A stretch of DNA of 17,079 nucleotides from RGIG1995 sp045126815 (lineage in GTDB: Bacteria; Bacillota; Clostridia; Oscillospirales; CAG-272): NCBI GenBank assembly GCA_045126815.1, contig JBGVPD010000046.1:1-17079 (forward strand), read 5' to 3'. Under the pieces are notes generated by a model. That model made no database searches, was not told the DNA's origin, and was given only the letters and a program-made list of their open reading frames with translations. Position numbers and translations under genes: made by a program. The number at the start of each line of letters is the position of its first letter. Positions within the stretch are counted from its first letter, which is position 1. This document shows, in pieces, positions 15,434-17,079 of this stretch.

Positions 15434-15607
15434 ATGATATTTCCTTTATTGTCTTACGAAAGAGAAAATGAAAATCTTGGTGTACAAAAAATGGGTGAAG
15501 AAAATATACCTCTTGAATGTTATGAATTTTTGCTAACCAAAAACAAGGAAGAACAGAAACAAATATTAAAGATCTTGCATGAAATGGATAAATATAAAAA
15601 TAAATAA
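15434..15607 (+). pseudogene. Small orphan ORF or 3' remnant of a gene (57 codons)
   Basis: I do not recognise this sequence. The frame from ATG 15434 to TAA 15605-15607 encodes 57 residues with a natural-looking, highly charged helical C-terminal half (ENIPLECYEFLLTKNKEEQK, then ILKILHEMDKYKNK). No ribosome site precedes the ATG. The first few codons overlap bases similar to the tail of the adjacent repeat, so the true gene may have lost its 5' end when the repeat arrived or the locus rearranged. An internal ATG at 15491 would give 38 residues, also without a good ribosome site. A terminator follows within 15 bases, as expected for a gene end. It may be a small protein, a decayed gene tail, or chance. 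Confidence 0.35.
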
Positions 15608-15616
15608 AATGCATAA

Positions 15617-15658
15617 ATAAAAAACTCTCTGATAATTTTACCAGAGAGTTTTATTTTT
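15617..15658. terminator. Bidirectional intrinsic terminator
   Basis: An 11-bp stem, AAAACTCTCTG (15621-15631) with CAGAGAGTTTT (15642-15652), has T-runs on either strand. It would stop plus-strand transcription after the small ORF and minus-strand transcription of the transporter, whose stop codon is 14 bases away. Confidence 0.85.
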
Positions 15659-15671
15659 TATTATTTTATTG

Positions 15672-16982
15672 TTAGAACAATATTATCAAGAACTGTGAAA
15701 CAAGAACGACCGCAATAAGTGCGATAGGATATGTTGCCGCGTATGCAGCTGCAACGTCTTCTGTTTTAGCTGTTCCAATAAGTGTTCCGAGAGCGGGAGT
15801 ACTTGTCATACCACCGGTAAGTGAACCGAGGTTGTTTAAAAGCGAAAGTTTCAATACGTACTTTGCAAAGATGAATCCAATAATCATAGGAACAACTGTC
15901 ATAATTACACCGTATACAAAGTACATCGGGTCAAAGCAGTTAACAAATTCAGCACCACCTGCGATACCTGCACCTGCAAGGAAAAGAACAAGTCCAAGTT
16001 CGCGGAAAAGTTTAAGTGTTGTTTCAAGGGGCATAAGAGATATCTTACCGATTCTTCCAAAATGACCGATTAGAAGAGCAACAAGCAAACAACCGCCTGT
16101 TGTTGTAAGTGAGAAGCACGTTCCGCTAAGTCCGTTTGCAGAAAGCGGAATCTTGATTGCGCCTACGAATGTACCGAGAACTGCAGCAAGTGAGAATGCT
16201 GCAAATCCCATGTGGTCAAGATGAAGGAGGTTAACAACTTTCTTTGCCTTTCCTTCTTTGTTAGAGGGAGCAACTGCAATAAGTGCTCTTTCCTTCTCCA
16301 TATCAGCTTTTAAAATTTTAGGGATAAGCTGAACAAAGAGTACAACACCGATTACACCGAATATGTAAGAAATACCGTGTCCAACCGAAACGATATCTTC
16401 AAGTCTACTTGCAATTTCCGGAGTAGCAGCTACGTCTGCAACTGTTGCCTTAGCAGCAGAGAATGCAGGAGTAGATGTAAGTGAACCGGAAAGAAGTCCA
16501 ACTATCATAGCAACAAATTCATCAAGGTTGTTAGCACCTGAACCAAATCCGATGCCCTTACCGATGAAGATACAAGCTACTGCAGAAAGTCCACCTGCAA
16601 GAATGATTACAAGTCCTAAAAGTACATAACTCTTAAAGTTTTTCTTCATATTAGCAAAGAACTTCGGTCCGGCTATAAAGCCAACGGATGTTACGAAAAG
16701 GATAAGTCCTAAGCTTTCAATAACCTTGAGAGCTTTTTTGATGTACTCAACTTTAACCACGCCACCATCTTCAAGAGTTTTTGTGATGGTAAGCTGATCT
16801 GCAAGGGGAGAGAAAAGCAAGGCACCAAAAACAAGTGCTGCAATAAATACGCCGGCATCACCGAGAGATACACCCTTGATCGTTATACGACCAAGAGCAT
16901 ATCCTGCGAAAAGAATACCGAATAAACAAAACAATAAGAATGAAATTTCTTTAATCGGAATAACTCCGCCAAATAATGACAT
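15672..16982 (-). CDS. Aspartate:alanine-exchanger-family (AspT/YidE-like) transporter without regulatory domains
   Basis: An integral membrane protein of 436 residues in the AAEX (Asp-Al_Ex) family. Studied members such as AspT exchange aspartate for alanine; the substrate here is unknown. Two homologous membrane halves are visible, each with the family hallmark: GLLSGSLTSTPAF (162-174) and LTGGMTSTPALGTL (388-401). About ten hydrophobic segments are seen. The central loop (about 223-255) is only some 30 charged residues, whereas AspT and YidE have two TrkA-C (RCK_C) domains there and are near 550 residues. This is therefore a minimal form, intact at both ends. The ATG is 16 bases downstream of the preceding gene's stop; an AGGA overlapping that stop is the only ribosome site seen, at long spacing. 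Probably co-transcribed with that gene. Confidence 0.85.
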   Translation of the reverse strand: MSLFGGVIPIKEISFLLFCLFGILFAGYALGRITIKGVSLGDAGVFIAALVFGALLFSPLADQLTITKTLEDGGVVKVEYIKKALKVIESLGLILFVTSVGFIAGPKFFANMKKNFKSYVLLGLVIILAGGLSAVACIFIGKGIGFGSGANNLDEFVAMIVGLLSGSLTSTPAFSAAKATVADVAATPEIASRLEDIVSVGHGISYIFGVIGVVLFVQLIPKILKADMEKERALIAVAPSNKEGKAKKVVNLLHLDHMGFAAFSLAAVLGTFVGAIKIPLSANGLSGTCFSLTTTGGCLLVALLIGHFGRIGKISLMPLETTLKLFRELGLVLFLAGAGIAGGAEFVNCFDPMYFVYGVIMTVVPMIIGFIFAKYVLKLSLLNNLGSLTGGMTSTPALGTLIGTAKTEDVAAAYAATYPIALIAVVLVSQFLIILF

Positions 16983-16998
16983 TTAAGCTACACCGTCC

Positions 16999-17079
16999 TT
17001 ATCTCTTGTTTGTGTAATCAGGAAGAAGTTTGGGAGATACAGCGTCTGTATCAATACCATTATCTTTGATCTGTTTTTC
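16999..17079 (-). CDS. Unidentified protein, C-terminal 26 codons only (runs off the window)
   Basis: A minus-strand frame open to the window edge encodes EKQIKDNGIDTDAVSPKLLP and then DYTNKR before TAA (complement of 16999-17001). It lies in the same direction as the transporter gene and 16 bases upstream of it, and the stop overlaps the transporter's likely ribosome site. This is the pattern of an operon. The product cannot be named from this fragment. An amino-acid or dicarboxylate enzyme would fit the neighbour, but that is a guess. Confidence 0.6.
   Translation of the reverse strand, partial: EKQIKDNGIDTDAVSPKLLPDYTNKR

Overview
The window looks like chromosomal DNA from a low-to-moderate GC Gram-positive bacterium, most likely a gut-type Clostridia (Oscillospiraceae/Ruminococcaceae-like). 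The reasons are the heat-shock gene order hrcA-grpE-dnaK-dnaJ under CIRCE operators, a Firmicutes-type DnaK without the extra segment seen in the E. coli nucleotide-binding domain, strong AGGAGG-type ribosome sites, a secreted BspA-like leucine-rich-repeat protein with cell-wall-binding repeats, and intergenic regions full of degenerate hairpin repeats. The lineage is an inference; there is no rRNA or marker I can place precisely.

Layout. 1-670 is a gene-free, repeat-rich stretch: a degenerate tandem repeat, a double-hairpin element, a nested fold, and two copies of an 18-nt motif. 675-5617 is a nucleotide-excision-repair operon, uvrB-uvrA, with its own promoter and terminator. 5618-6070 is a second repeat cluster, holding a 138-nt three-hairpin element (copy 1) and the second copy of the double-hairpin element. 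6072-7429 is a monocistronic secreted LRR protein with a consensus promoter and terminator. 7517-12395 is the heat-shock chaperone operon hrcA-grpE-dnaK-dnaJ, preceded by one clear and one degenerate CIRCE operator around its promoter. 12432-15278 is a two-gene operon of tandem CNNM/CorC (DUF21-CBS-CorC_HlyC) membrane proteins. 15293-15430 is copy 2 of the 138-nt element, followed by a 57-codon orphan ORF or gene remnant and a bidirectional terminator. 15672-17079 lies on the minus strand: an aspartate:alanine-exchanger-family transporter and the last 26 codons of an upstream gene running off the window.

How the genes work together. UvrA and UvrB recognise damaged DNA. HrcA represses the chaperone operon whose products (GrpE, DnaK, DnaJ) form one folding machine. 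The two CNNM/CorC proteins probably handle divalent cation (Mg2+) export. The transporter and the partial gene upstream of it are probably one transcription unit.

The coding content is mostly ordinary housekeeping. The least ordinary signal is in the non-coding DNA. Two repeat families each occur twice, in direct orientation, and in both families the two copies differ by paired substitutions that keep the hairpin stems intact. That suggests maintenance of a DNA or RNA structure rather than of sequence. The pairs flank uvrBA and the chaperone/CNNM block respectively. I found no CRISPR array, tRNA, rRNA, transposase or phage gene.
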